A stretch of 12,110 bases of DNA from Bryobacterales bacterium (lineage in GTDB: Bacteria > Acidobacteriota > Terriglobia > Bryobacterales > Bryobacteraceae), in the NCBI GenBank assembly GCA_003487005.1, contig DNFG01000280.1, positions 1 to 12,110 of the forward strand, read 5' to 3'. The translations under genes and the position numbers were made by a program. Positions within the stretch are counted from its first letter, which is position 1. Every line of letters begins with the position of its first letter. Of this stretch, positions 1-6,411 are shown one piece after another. Below the pieces are notes generated by a model. That model made no database searches. It saw only the letters and a program-made list of their open reading frames with translations, and was not told the origin of the DNA.

Positions 1-208
1 CGATGCGGGTCCAGGCGCCGCGCCATTCGGGGGCGCGGACGGTGGTGGCGTAGAGGGCCTGGGAGACGACGGGGGAGTCGCTGGTGGGTTCGGCGTACAT
101 GTTGAGGACGGGGCGGAGGACGATGGCGCGAGCGGGGGGATCGGGGGATTGCTGGGCGGGGAGGGCGCCGGCGAGAGGGAGGAGCATGGCGAGGGTCAAC
201 GGACGCAT
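1..208 (-). CDS. Secreted SH3-domain / NlpC-P60-type peptidase, N-terminal fragment
   Basis: Only the first 69 codons are present; the gene runs off the left edge. The product starts MRPLTLAMLLPLAGALPAQQ, a typical Sec signal peptide with likely cleavage after the AQ region. Residues of about 28-69 (AIVLRPVLNMYAEPTSDSPV followed by VSQALYATTV and WTRI) resemble the bacterial SH3 domain that precedes the NlpC/P60 catalytic domain in gamma-D-glutamyl-diaminoacid endopeptidases, which cut peptidoglycan stem peptides. The catalytic domain (Cys-His-His) lies outside the window, so the enzymatic assignment rests on the SH3 resemblance alone. The ATG at 208 is the only good start: it is directly followed by the signal peptide. 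No Shine-Dalgarno sequence precedes it; a TATCTT box sits 8 nt upstream. Other SH3-bearing secreted proteins are possible. Confidence 0.6.
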   Translation of the reverse strand, partial: MRPLTLAMLLPLAGALPAQQSPDPPARAIVLRPVLNMYAEPTSDSPVVSQALYATTVRAPEWRGAWTRI

Positions 209-239
209 TTACCCCAAAGATATCTCAGCGGGGGGAACA

Positions 240-269
240 TTGCGGGAGGTGATGGCGTCCCCCTATACA
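240..269 (+). promoter_or_regulatory. Candidate sigma-70-type promoter of the first small RNA
   Basis: TTGCGG at 240-245 and TATACA at 264-269 are separated by 18 bp, giving a plausible -35/-10 pair on the + strand in a region with no + strand protein gene. The start would fall near 276. It stands upstream of a structured stretch that ends in a clear terminator at 399-434, which makes the promoter reading more likely. The boxes are imperfect and were judged by eye. Confidence 0.4.
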
Positions 270-270
270 A

Positions 271-434
271 GGCCTGTTCCTGGATCGGTTCATCGGGGAC
301 GGCCGAGAGCCAGCCTGGGGCAGAGTTGGACCCGGCCATGAAGCCGGCTGTGATCCCTGGCGGCCCTTTAGTGACATCTACCTCCTGAAGTCACGATGCC
401 CGGCGGCGGGCGTGTGTTCGCCGCCGGGGTTTTT
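271..434 (+). ncRNA. Candidate small RNA A (tandem paralogue of RNA B)
   Basis: About 164 nt on + between a candidate promoter and a strong terminator, with no convincing protein frame. Visible structure, in order: a 5' hairpin between GGCCTGTTCC (271-280) and GGGGACGGCC (295-304); a middle domain closed by GCCAG (309-313) with CTGGC (357-361), containing the hairpin CCGGC (332-336) with GCCGG (343-347); a stem GTGAC (371-375) with GTCAC (390-394) whose loop displays ACCTCCTG (380-387); and the terminator hairpin. ACCTCCT equals the anti-Shine-Dalgarno core of 16S rRNA, so the loop could pair with ribosome binding sites, as C-rich loops of known trans-acting sRNAs do. The 5' end could be 271-277. 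The family is not recognised; a known Rfam motif cannot be excluded without a search. Confidence 0.55.
399..434 (+). terminator. Rho-independent terminator of small RNA A
   Basis: A perfect 10-bp stem, CCCGGCGGCG (399-408) with CGCCGCCGGG (419-428), has a 10-nt loop and is followed by G and five T (430-434). The T-run lies on the + strand side, so it ends a + strand transcript, yet no + strand protein gene precedes it. Confidence 0.8.
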
Positions 435-489
435 ATTGGCCGGGTGGGGGGGAGTAACCGGGCGGGGTTGAGTGGAGTCAGTATTAACA

Positions 490-671
490 GGCCTGAAACA
501 CTTGATCAGATCAGGATTCAGGCCCGTGCCCGGCTGCGGCATGCCCTGGGGCCGGAGACCTGGAAGACTCCTGGAATCCGGCTCTGCCAGCGGCGGGCTC
601 TGTGGAAAGACGACGACCTCCTGGCGTCATGGTCGCCGGCGGCGGGGGTTGGCCCGCCGCCGGCTTTTTTT
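490..671 (+). ncRNA. Candidate small RNA B (tandem paralogue of RNA A)
   Basis: About 182 nt on +, following RNA A head to tail. It begins with the same GGCCTG just after a -10-like TATTAA (482-487); I see no good -35 box. Structure: a 5' hairpin with perfect GGCCTGAA (490-497) / TTCAGGCC (517-524); a middle domain closed by GCCCG (528-532) with CGGGC (594-598) and GCTG (533-536) with CAGC (588-591), containing GCCGGA (551-556) / TCCGGC (577-582); a stem GACG (612-615) / CGTC (625-628) whose loop carries ACCTCCTG (616-623); and the terminator. Over 31 aligned positions (380-410 versus 616-646) it matches RNA A at 25, without gaps. It ends 17 bp before the stop codon of the convergent nucleoside hydrolase gene. 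Alternative readings are a duplicated leader or an unrecognised known RNA family. Confidence 0.55.
635..671 (+). terminator. Rho-independent terminator of small RNA B
   Basis: A perfect 12-bp stem, GCCGGCGGCGGG (635-646) with CCCGCCGCCGGC (653-664), has a 6-nt loop and is followed by seven T (665-671). On the - strand no T-run follows the hairpin, so it serves a + strand transcript rather than the convergent - strand gene ending at 689. Confidence 0.85.
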
Positions 672-688
672 ATGTTTGGGGCGAGGGG

Positions 689-1663
689 TCAGGTTCTGGC
701 GAGTTTCTCGAAGAGGTCGAAGAAGATGGCATCGCGGTTGCAGTTGGTGGCGACGCGGATGTGGTGGCGGCCGGGGCGGAGGGTGTAGGTGAAGTCGTCG
801 TTGAGGAGGGGGCTGGGGGCGAGCTTGGAGGGGACCCACGCGGGGTTGATGAGCCAGGCGACGCAGGAGATGTCCCAGATGACTTTGGACCAGGGGAAGA
901 GATCGGGGCGTTTGGCGGAGCCGGCTTTGTAGTAGTCGACGAACTGGTCGTAGAGGTAGTCGCCGAGTTTGGAGCGGCCTTTCATGTGGCGTTCGACTTC
1001 GGGGATGGTGGTGCGGAGGTGTTCACTGACGTTTTTGGTGGGGATCTGGACGAGGGCGACGCCGGAGTCGAACAGGACGCGGGAGGCGTGGATGTCCTGC
1101 TGGAGGTTGAATTCGCGGGCGGTGGGCCAGTCGTGGGGTTGGCCGCCGAGCCAGACGACGACGATGCGCTCCTTGATTTTGGGTTCCATCAGGATGGCGG
1201 ACGAGACGTTGGTGGGTGCGCCGACGGTGAGGACGTAGAGGGGGTTGGGGCGGGGTTGGAGGGCCTTTTTGATGAGGTCGAGGGCGGCATCGCTCTTGAT
1301 GGGGGCATCGGGTGCAGAAAGGAAGCGGGGGGAACCACGGAAGGCGAAGTTGGCGGCGGGTTGTTTGAGCATGGAGAGGATGCGGAGGATCTCCTCGTAG
1401 CTCTTCTCCATGCCGTCGGCCGCGCTGGTGGAGCGATTGTTCAGGTAGGGGGCGGCGTAGACGGCGTGGACCTTCATCTTGTCCGGGGAGAGGATGGCGT
1501 GGGCGACGGCGTACTGGTCGTCGATTTCGTTGTAAGTGTCGGTGTCGAGTACGACGTCGTGGACGCCGCTTGAGGGGATTTCGAGGAGGCGGGAGGAGGA
1601 GAACTGGGCGGCGGCAACGGCGGAGGTGGAGGCGGCGAGCAGGGAACGGCGGGAGATGGTCAT
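689..1663 (-). CDS. Tat-exported nucleoside hydrolase (IunH-like)
   Basis: The 324-residue protein starts MTISRRSLLAAS, a twin-arginine (SRRSLL) signal, so the enzyme is probably exported folded to the periplasm. The N-terminal beta strand carries DTDTYNEIDD (residues 40-49), a variant of the nucleoside hydrolase calcium-binding DTDPGxDD motif with two extra residues; D40, D42, D48 and D49 are the likely metal and catalytic ligands. Further family marks are LTVGAPTN (146-153), EFN (185-187) and a late aspartate in WDIS (D265). The family hydrolyses the N-glycosidic bond of ribonucleosides to base and ribose; the substrate cannot be told here. The gene starts 16 bp after the stop codon of the radical SAM gene, suggesting one transcript. 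No clear Shine-Dalgarno sequence precedes the ATG. Family assignment is firm; substrate is unknown. Confidence 0.88.
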   Translation of the reverse strand: MTISRRSLLAASTSAVAAAQFSSSRLLEIPSSGVHDVVLDTDTYNEIDDQYAVAHAILSPDKMKVHAVYAAPYLNNRSTSAADGMEKSYEEILRILSMLKQPAANFAFRGSPRFLSAPDAPIKSDAALDLIKKALQPRPNPLYVLTVGAPTNVSSAILMEPKIKERIVVVWLGGQPHDWPTAREFNLQQDIHASRVLFDSGVALVQIPTKNVSEHLRTTIPEVERHMKGRSKLGDYLYDQFVDYYKAGSAKRPDLFPWSKVIWDISCVAWLINPAWVPSKLAPSPLLNDDFTYTLRPGRHHIRVATNCNRDAIFFDLFEKLART

Positions 1664-1679
1664 GACAAGCGCGACTCTA

Positions 1680-2630
1680 TCATTTTTCGGGGGGAAAGAG
1701 GACGAGTTGGCGGGGTGCGGGGGATTCGAGGCAGTGGGCGTCGAGGTGGTAGCGGGCGCGGAGTTGGCGGACGGTTTCGGAGAGGCGGGCGACAGTTTCG
1801 CCGCGGAGGTAAGCGGCGCGAGCGAACTGGGCGCGGTAGGCGGGAGCGAGGGCCGGGAATTCGCGTTCGAGCCAGGGGAGGAAGACGCGGGCGGCGGCGG
1901 GTTTGAGGAAGAGCATCTGGGCGCCGAAGCGGCGGGCTCCTGAGGCTGCGGCGGCTTGAGCGACTGCTTCGAGGCGGCGGCCGTCGGTCAAACCGGGCAG
2001 GACGGGAGAGGCGAAGACGCCGGTAGCGAGTCCGGCGCGGCTGAGGGACTCGACGGCGGCGAGACGGAGGTCGGGGCGGGGTGCGCCGGGTTCGAGGGCG
2101 CGGGCGAGGCGGAGGTCGAGGGTAGCGATGCTGAAGTTGATGGAGAGGGTGTTGTTTTGGGCGATTTCGAGGAGGAGGGGGGTGTCGCGGCGGATGAGGT
2201 CGCCCTTGGTGGTGATGGCGAGGGAGCGGCCGCGCATTTGGGCGAAGGCTTCGAGGAAGCGGCGGGTGCGGCCGAATTGGCGTTCGGCGGGTTGGTAGGG
2301 GTCGGTGGCGGTGCCGAGGGCGATGGTGTGGTGGCGGGGGAGGCGGCGGATTTCGGCGGCGGCGGATTCGGGGGAGAAGTCCTTGGCGAAGATGCGGGTT
2401 TCGAAGTCGAGGGGGTCGTGGAACTCCATGAATTCGTGGGTATAGCGGGCATAGCAGTAGCGGCAGGCGAATTCGCAGCCGCGGTAGGGGTTGACGGTCC
2501 AATCGAAGGGCATGCTGGGGGCGGAACAGCGATTGAGGAGGTTTTTGGTGGGGAGGGAGCGGTATTCGACGCGTTTTTTGGCGGTTTGGAGGGCGCCCTG
2601 GCGGGCGAGTCTGGCGATGCCGGTGAACAC
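1680..2630 (-). CDS. SPL-family radical SAM protein (Rv2578c-like)
   Basis: With the GTG at 2630 as start the protein has 316 residues. CEFACRYC (C52, C56, C59) is the CxxxCxxC motif that binds the [4Fe-4S] cluster used to cleave S-adenosylmethionine. The preceding VEYRSLPTKN, MPFDWTVNPYRG and the following ARYTHEFME and LGTATDPYQPAE are characteristic of the spore-photoproduct-lyase-related group of non-sporulating bacteria, whose reaction is not established. The homologous part begins near FTGIARLARQG, directly after the GTG, which favours this start; an in-frame TTG at 2666 is the alternative. No Shine-Dalgarno sequence fits, but a promoter-like pair ends 7 nt before the GTG. The frame stays open far upstream, antisense to the next gene; I treat that part as non-coding. 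The neighbour is a nucleoside hydrolase, 16 bp downstream. Confidence 0.88.
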   Translation of the reverse strand: MFTGIARLARQGALQTAKKRVEYRSLPTKNLLNRCSAPSMPFDWTVNPYRGCEFACRYCYARYTHEFMEFHDPLDFETRIFAKDFSPESAAAEIRRLPRHHTIALGTATDPYQPAERQFGRTRRFLEAFAQMRGRSLAITTKGDLIRRDTPLLLEIAQNNTLSINFSIATLDLRLARALEPGAPRPDLRLAAVESLSRAGLATGVFASPVLPGLTDGRRLEAVAQAAAASGARRFGAQMLFLKPAAARVFLPWLEREFPALAPAYRAQFARAAYLRGETVARLSETVRQLRARYHLDAHCLESPAPRQLVLFPPEK

Positions 2631-2637
2631 TTCGGCT

Positions 2638-2666
2638 AGTTTCGCTCTTTCTTCGCCATGTGTCAA
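2638..2666 (-). promoter_or_regulatory. Candidate promoter giving a leaderless GTG start
   Basis: On the - strand TTGACA (2666-2661) is followed after 17 nt by GAAACT (2643-2638). The -35 box is perfect, the -10 box weak. Seven nt after the -10 box lies the GTG start of the radical SAM gene, so transcription could start at the start codon itself. Confidence 0.4.
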
Positions 2667-2738
2667 TGCCGAAAGTTGGGGTAAATCGGTTACGGTGGGA
2701 AGGAGCGGCGCATCTGAGTGTAGGAGGAGAGTGAAGCG

Positions 2739-4796
2739 ATGAAGGCAGTCCGGATCTATCTGAGTCTGGTGATGCTGGCGGGATTGGGGGCGGCGCAGGA
2801 GAGGTGGGAGGTGACTGTGGACGGGCGGGACCGGTGGAAGGACACGGGGATCACGGTGGAGGCGGGGGATCTGCTGCGGTTTCAGGCGACGGGGAAGTTG
2901 CAGTTCACGGATGCGGGGGGCGAGAGCGGGCCGGAGGGGTTGGCCCGGGGCTGGCGGGATCTGATAGCGGCGTTGCCACTGAACGATCACGGGCGTGGGG
3001 CGTTGATCGGACGGGTGGGGGACCGGGAAGCGGCGCGGCCGTTTCTGGTGGGGGAGCAGAGGGAGTCGCGGATGATCGTGGGGGGGAATTTGTGGCTGGG
3101 TACGAACCAGAACCGGGGGTCGTCGGCGAGGGGGTCGTACACGGTGGTGATTGAGAGGTTGTCGCGGGGGAATCCCGGGATACAGTCTTTCAGCGGGCCG
3201 TTGCCGGCGATCCGGGCGGAGGACTGGAAGAAGATTCCGTACCGGGTGGTGGATCCGGACGGGACGGAGGGGGATCTGGTGAATTTCCTGATGTTCGGGC
3301 GGGAGGATCAGATCAAGAATGCGCTGCTGTCGATGGGTTGGGTGATGGTGGACAGGACGATCAAAGACACGATTTTGCGCGGGGCGTTGGGGACGTTTTC
3401 GAAGCAGGCGTATCTGACGATTCCGATGTCGCCGTTGATGGTGTTTGACCGGGTGCAGGATTACGGGTGGGCGCATTCGGATCCGGTGATGACGGTGGCG
3501 GAGCGGCATCATTTCCGGATGTGGAAAGCGCCGTTCACGGACACGCTGGGCGGAGAGGTGTGGGTGGGGGCGGGGACACACGATGTGGGCTTTGACCGGG
3601 ATCAGCGGAACGGGAAGATCACGCACCGGATCGATCCGAACGTGGATGGGGAGCGGGATTACATTGGGGAGTCGCTGAAATTGTCGGGGCAGGTGGTGAA
3701 ACTGGAGTTGCATGAGCGGGAGAAGAAGATCACGGAGGCGAAGACGGCGCACGGGCAGGAGATTTTTTCGGACGGGAAATTATTGTTGATCTATCTGAAG
3801 CCGGACGAGACGGATGTAAGTTCGGGGTTTGGGGACGTGTTCTGCACGGTGCTGGCGAAGAATAATCCGGATGGGGGCAAGTGGGGGGCATGCGGGGAGT
3901 ACTTGCAGAAGGCGGGGAAGGCGAATGTGAAGCTGCCGGATTTGAAGAACAATTACCGGCTACTGGTGATTCCGGGGATTATGAACACGTGTATCGCGGA
4001 TATTCCGGCGTATGCGCAAGCGCGGGAGCATCTGGAGAAGGAGTACGGGTTGACGAGCCAGATTCTGTCGGTGCCCAATGACGGGAGCGAGTCGAATGCG
4101 AAATTGATTGCGGAGCATATCGTCAAGGAGATGAGCGGGGAGGACAAGCGGCCGTTCATCGTGCTGGGGTACAGCAAGGGGACACCGGATTTGCAGGTGA
4201 TGCTGGCGACGGCGCCGGAGGCGCGGAAGCACGTGGCGGCGTTCGTGAGCGTGGCGGGGGCGTCGGGGGGGTCGCCGATCGCGGATTCGATTCCTGGGAT
4301 GGTGGAGAAGTACGGCGGTCAGACGAACAAGGCGACGTGCAAGGGGGACATGACGCAGGGGATGAACAGTTTGCGGCGGGATGTGCGGCAGAGGTTTTTG
4401 TCGACGTATCCGCACCCGTTCGTGCCGACGTATTCGCTGCCGGCGGTTCTGACGGAGGAGCAGATGAAGGCGGGGGGGGCGTTGAGCACGAATGCGATTC
4501 TGTCGACGCATGACCGGTTCCACGACGGGCAGGTGTTGAAGAGCGACGCGACGATTCCGGAGTCGAAGTATCTGGGGACGGCGTTGGGGGATCATCTGGG
4601 GGTGGCGCTGGCGTTCGACACGGCGAAGGGGGGGCCGGCGACGTTTCCACGGGCGGCGTTGCTGGAGGCGGCGTTGCGGTTTGTGATGGAAGATTTGGAG
4701 AAGGAGGGGAAGGGGTCGACGGTGGCGCCGCCGGCGGCGACGGCGAAGCCGGCGGAGGGGAGTGGATGGAGTCAGGGGTGGGGGCAGAAGCCGTAG
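2739..4796 (+). CDS. Secreted PA-IL-like / LssY_C-like / alpha-beta-hydrolase-like protein
   Basis: The 685-residue product has a Sec signal peptide (1-20, cleavage likely after GAAQ; no lipobox). Residues 21-140 resemble the PA-IL-like galactose-binding fold: a WEVTVDG start, a TGIxVxxGD segment, a LIGRVGD strand and a late GTNQNRG turn before YTVVIE. Residues of about 155-312 resemble the LssY C-terminal domain, with FGRED, AERHHFRMWKAP, VWVGAGTHDVGF, HRIDPNVDGERDYIG. Residues of about 405-655 look like an alpha/beta hydrolase: LLVIPG, then GYSKG (477-481) as nucleophile elbow with S479; D596 and H619 are candidate partners. Cysteines 369, 385, 418 and 534 could form disulfides outside the cytoplasm. 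AGGAGG (2722-2727) 11 nt before the ATG fixes the start. It reads divergently from the radical SAM gene. Substrate and role are unknown; the domain calls are from motif recall, the first and second firmer than the third. Confidence 0.85.
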   Translation: MKAVRIYLSLVMLAGLGAAQERWEVTVDGRDRWKDTGITVEAGDLLRFQATGKLQFTDAGGESGPEGLARGWRDLIAALPLNDHGRGALIGRVGDREAARPFLVGEQRESRMIVGGNLWLGTNQNRGSSARGSYTVVIERLSRGNPGIQSFSGPLPAIRAEDWKKIPYRVVDPDGTEGDLVNFLMFGREDQIKNALLSMGWVMVDRTIKDTILRGALGTFSKQAYLTIPMSPLMVFDRVQDYGWAHSDPVMTVAERHHFRMWKAPFTDTLGGEVWVGAGTHDVGFDRDQRNGKITHRIDPNVDGERDYIGESLKLSGQVVKLELHEREKKITEAKTAHGQEIFSDGKLLLIYLKPDETDVSSGFGDVFCTVLAKNNPDGGKWGACGEYLQKAGKANVKLPDLKNNYRLLVIPGIMNTCIADIPAYAQAREHLEKEYGLTSQILSVPNDGSESNAKLIAEHIVKEMSGEDKRPFIVLGYSKGTPDLQVMLATAPEARKHVAAFVSVAGASGGSPIADSIPGMVEKYGGQTNKATCKGDMTQGMNSLRRDVRQRFLSTYPHPFVPTYSLPAVLTEEQMKAGGALSTNAILSTHDRFHDGQVLKSDATIPESKYLGTALGDHLGVALAFDTAKGGPATFPRAALLEAALRFVMEDLEKEGKGSTVAPPAATAKPAEGSGWSQGWGQKP

Positions 4797-4822
4797 CGGG
4801 GGCGTGATGACCGTTATGGTGA

Positions 4823-4831
4823 TGCTATGAT
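4823..4831 (+). promoter_or_regulatory. Extended -10 promoter of the antitoxin gene
   Basis: TGCTATGAT is an extended -10 element (TGn plus TATGAT, five of six consensus bases). Six nt separate it from the ATG at 4838, so the predicted transcript starts at the start codon and would be leaderless. No -35 box is visible, as is usual for extended -10 promoters, and no Shine-Dalgarno sequence is present. Confidence 0.5.
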
Positions 4832-4837
4832 GCGCGT

Positions 4838-5101
4838 ATGAGAACCACGGTGACGCTCGATCCGGATGTAGAGCGAATGATCCGGCAGGTAATGAAGGAG
4901 AGGTCGATCACCTTCAAGGAAGCATTGAATGAAGCCGCGCGCTCGGGACTGCGGGGCGGGAGTCCTGGTGGAAGCAAGCGGTTCACGCAGAAGACGTACC
5001 GGATGGGGGGGCACCGGGAGATTCGCTGGGACAAGGCGTTGGCGGTGGCAGATGCGATGGAGGACGAGGAGATCAGCCGGAAGTTGGCGATGCGCAAATG
5101 A
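4838..5101 (+). CDS. VapB-type ribbon-helix-helix antitoxin
   Basis: The 87-residue protein opens with MRTTVTLDPDVERMI, then a helix with ERSITFKEALNEAARSGL: the beta strand and two helices of the ribbon-helix-helix DNA-binding fold (residues 1-39). The rest (40-87) is the flexible part that in VapB proteins wraps the toxin. Such antitoxins neutralise a PIN-domain RNase (VapC) and repress their own operon. Here the partner is nearly gone: the stop codon overlaps (ATGA) a start codon that opens a VapC-like frame of only 13 codons. The antitoxin is complete, so it may act on another VapC or simply persist as an orphan. Imperfect palindromic sequence around 4830-4839 could be an operator, but this is weak. 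The family is fairly sure; the VapB subgroup assignment relies on the toxin remnant. Confidence 0.8.
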   Translation: MRTTVTLDPDVERMIRQVMKERSITFKEALNEAARSGLRGGSPGGSKRFTQKTYRMGGHREIRWDKALAVADAMEDEEISRKLAMRK

Positions 5102-5139
5102 TCCTGCTGGATGTGAAGTTCATCGCTGTTGGGGCGTGA
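5098..5139 (+). pseudogene. Remnant of a VapC-type PIN toxin gene
   Basis: The frame starts at the ATGA overlap with the antitoxin stop and reads MILLDVKFIAVGA, then stop. MILLDVN is the usual beginning of VapC toxins, whose first aspartate (here D5) is a metal ligand of the PIN active site. Usual length is about 125-145 residues. The next gene starts 12 bp after the stop, so most of the toxin gene has been deleted rather than shifted in frame. The match is short, but its position exactly where a vapC starts supports it. Confidence 0.6.
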
Positions 5140-5151
5140 CAGAATCGGGGG

Positions 5152-5568
5152 ATGGCAGCGTATCAGGAGATATTGAGGCTGGAGACCGAAGGGCACGGGT
5201 CGGTCCATGACATTACGGATGAAGTCGCGCGGGTGGTGCGGGCGAGCGGGATTGTGACGGGGGTGGTGAATGTGGCGGGGTTGGGGTCGACGCTGGGGGT
5301 GACGACGATCGAGTATGAACCGGGGGCGGTGGCGGATTTGCAGCGGGCGCTGGAGGCGATTGCGCCGGCGAATGACGATTATGCGCACAATGCGCGGTGG
5401 GGGGATCACAACGGGTACGCGCATTTGAGGAGTGCGTTGATGGGGACGTCGGGGACGTTTCCGGTGCGGGAAGGGCGGCTGCGGCTGGGGCGGTGGCAGC
5501 AGGTGATTCTCTGTGATTTTGACGACTGTGCGCGGCGGCGGGAGGTGACGGTGACGGTGGTGGGTTAA
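5152..5568 (+). CDS. YjbQ/UPF0047-family protein
   Basis: The 138-residue protein covers the full length of the YjbQ family. Marks are GHGSVHDITDEV (14-25), GSTLGVTTIEYEPG (45-58), YAHNARWGDHNGYAHLRSAL (77-96) with H79, D85 and H91 as probable metal or active-site residues, and GRWQQVILCDFDD (113-125). The family is often annotated as secondary thiamine-phosphate synthase because some members complement thiE mutants; the true role is unsettled. This copy belongs to the branch with STxxVTTIEYEPG in place of the HTTA segment of Escherichia coli YjbQ. The start is the only ATG that preserves the N-terminus; a G-run immediately upstream is a poor ribosome binding site. The gene sits 12 bp behind the toxin remnant, so the antitoxin promoter may now drive it. 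Confidence 0.85.
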   Translation: MAAYQEILRLETEGHGSVHDITDEVARVVRASGIVTGVVNVAGLGSTLGVTTIEYEPGAVADLQRALEAIAPANDDYAHNARWGDHNGYAHLRSALMGTSGTFPVREGRLRLGRWQQVILCDFDDCARRREVTVTVVG

Positions 5569-5569
5569 G

Positions 5570-5599
5570 GGGACGGGCCCCTCGCGTGGGGTCCGTCCC
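5570..5599. terminator. Hairpin between convergent yjbQ-like gene and tpiA
   Basis: GGGACGGGCCCC (5570-5581) pairs with GGGGTCCGTCCC (5588-5599) over 12 positions with one G-T pair and a TCGCGT loop. It lies directly after the YjbQ-family stop codon and 19 bp from the tpiA stop. No T-run follows on either strand, so it is at best a non-canonical bidirectional terminator or an RNA end-stabilising hairpin. Confidence 0.45.
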
Positions 5600-5618
5600 T
5601 GGGGTGGCTTGCGGGGGG

Positions 5619-6374
5619 TTACTTGAAGTTGACGACGCCGGCGAAGTCCTCGGGTTTGAGGGCGGCGCCACCGACGAGGGCGCCGTCGATGTTGGGCTGG
5701 GCCATCAGACCGGCGACGTTATCGGGCTTGACGGAGCCGCCATAGAGGATGCGGACGGCGGCGGCGGCATCGGCGCCGAATTTCTCTTCGACGAGGGCGC
5801 GGATGGCGCGGTGGGTGTCTTCGGCGATTTCGGGGGTGGCGACCTTGCCGGTGCCGATGGCCCAGACGGGTTCGTAAGCGATGACGATTTGGGCGAACTG
5901 TTCGGGGGTGAGGGGGGCGATACCGCCGAGGAACTGGGTCTTGAGGACTTCGTTGGTCTGGCCGGATTCGCGTTCGGCGAGGAGTTCACCGAGGCAGACG
6001 ATGGGTTTCAGGCCGGCTTCGAGGGCGGCGACGGTGCGCTGGAGGACGGTGGCGTCGGTTTCGCCGAAGAACTGGCGGCGTTCGCTGTGGCCGATGATGA
6101 CCCAGGTGCAGCCGGCGGCCTTGAGCATGGGGGCGTTCACTTCACCGGTGAAGGCGCCTTCCTTGTTGACCCAATAGCAGTTCTGGGCGCCGATGGTGAC
6201 GTTGCTGCCGGAGGTGGCGGCGACGGCGGCGGGGATATTGATAAAGGGGGGGCAAATGGCGACGTCGGCATGGGCGGCGCCAGCGACGAGGGGGAGGAAC
6301 TTATCGAAGAAAGCGGTGGTATCGGCGGGCGTCTTGAACATTTTCCAATTGCCGGCCATGAGGGGAGTGCGCAT
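5619..6374 (-). CDS. tpiA: Triosephosphate isomerase
   Basis: This cytoplasmic glycolytic enzyme interconverts dihydroxyacetone phosphate and glyceraldehyde 3-phosphate. The 251-residue product has the usual family length and all key residues: GNWKM with K11, IIGHSERR with electrophile H96, AYEPVWAIGTGK with base E168 and the flexible loop 6 after it, and the phosphate-binding YGGSV (211-215). The start at 6374 gives MRTPLMAGNWKM, matching the normal N-terminus. The frame is open further upstream to 6506 but that part has no resemblance to the family and overlaps the DUF3800 fragment. There is no Shine-Dalgarno sequence; a TACCAT box ends 6 nt upstream of the ATG, so a leaderless transcript is possible. 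The gene is the last of a - strand run; it may also be read from the promoter at 6676-6703. Confidence 0.97.
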   Translation of the reverse strand: MRTPLMAGNWKMFKTPADTTAFFDKFLPLVAGAAHADVAICPPFINIPAAVAATSGSNVTIGAQNCYWVNKEGAFTGEVNAPMLKAAGCTWVIIGHSERRQFFGETDATVLQRTVAALEAGLKPIVCLGELLAERESGQTNEVLKTQFLGGIAPLTPEQFAQIVIAYEPVWAIGTGKVATPEIAEDTHRAIRALVEEKFGADAAAAVRILYGGSVKPDNVAGLMAQPNIDGALVGGAALKPEDFAGVVNFK

Positions 6375-6411
6375 GGTTCTATGGTAGCGCGAGGGGGAGG
6401 TTTGGGAGGAG

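Noticed and set aside
271..671. 6S RNA, tmRNA, SRP RNA or RNase P RNA as identity of the two RNA units
   Set aside because: There is no long end-to-end closing stem with a central bubble, no CCA-type acceptor end or tag frame, no SRP loop signature, and the units are too short for RNase P RNA.
396..788. Open frame on + spanning the two terminators
   Set aside because: It crosses a perfect terminator hairpin with a T-run, has no family resemblance, and runs antisense into the nucleoside hydrolase gene.
602..1573. Open frame of 323 codons on + across the nucleoside hydrolase gene
   Set aside because: The Gly/Val/Asp/Glu-rich product is typical for the reverse of a C-ending gene, and the - strand encodes a recognised enzyme. 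It also starts inside the candidate sRNA.
2636..2659. Seven-residue frame MAKKERN just upstream of the radical SAM GTG, as a leader peptide
   Set aside because: It overlaps the candidate promoter, has no ribosome binding site and no attenuator structure. It is more likely chance.
2631..3752. Long open frame on - continuing upstream of the radical SAM start, antisense to the secreted fusion protein
   Set aside because: Its product is Arg/Pro-rich and low in complexity, as expected opposite G-ending codons; the sense gene has clear domains, signal peptide and SD sequence.
5570..5599. Canonical Rho-independent terminator
   Set aside because: The stem is good but no T-run follows on either strand, so it is listed only as a low-confidence terminator.
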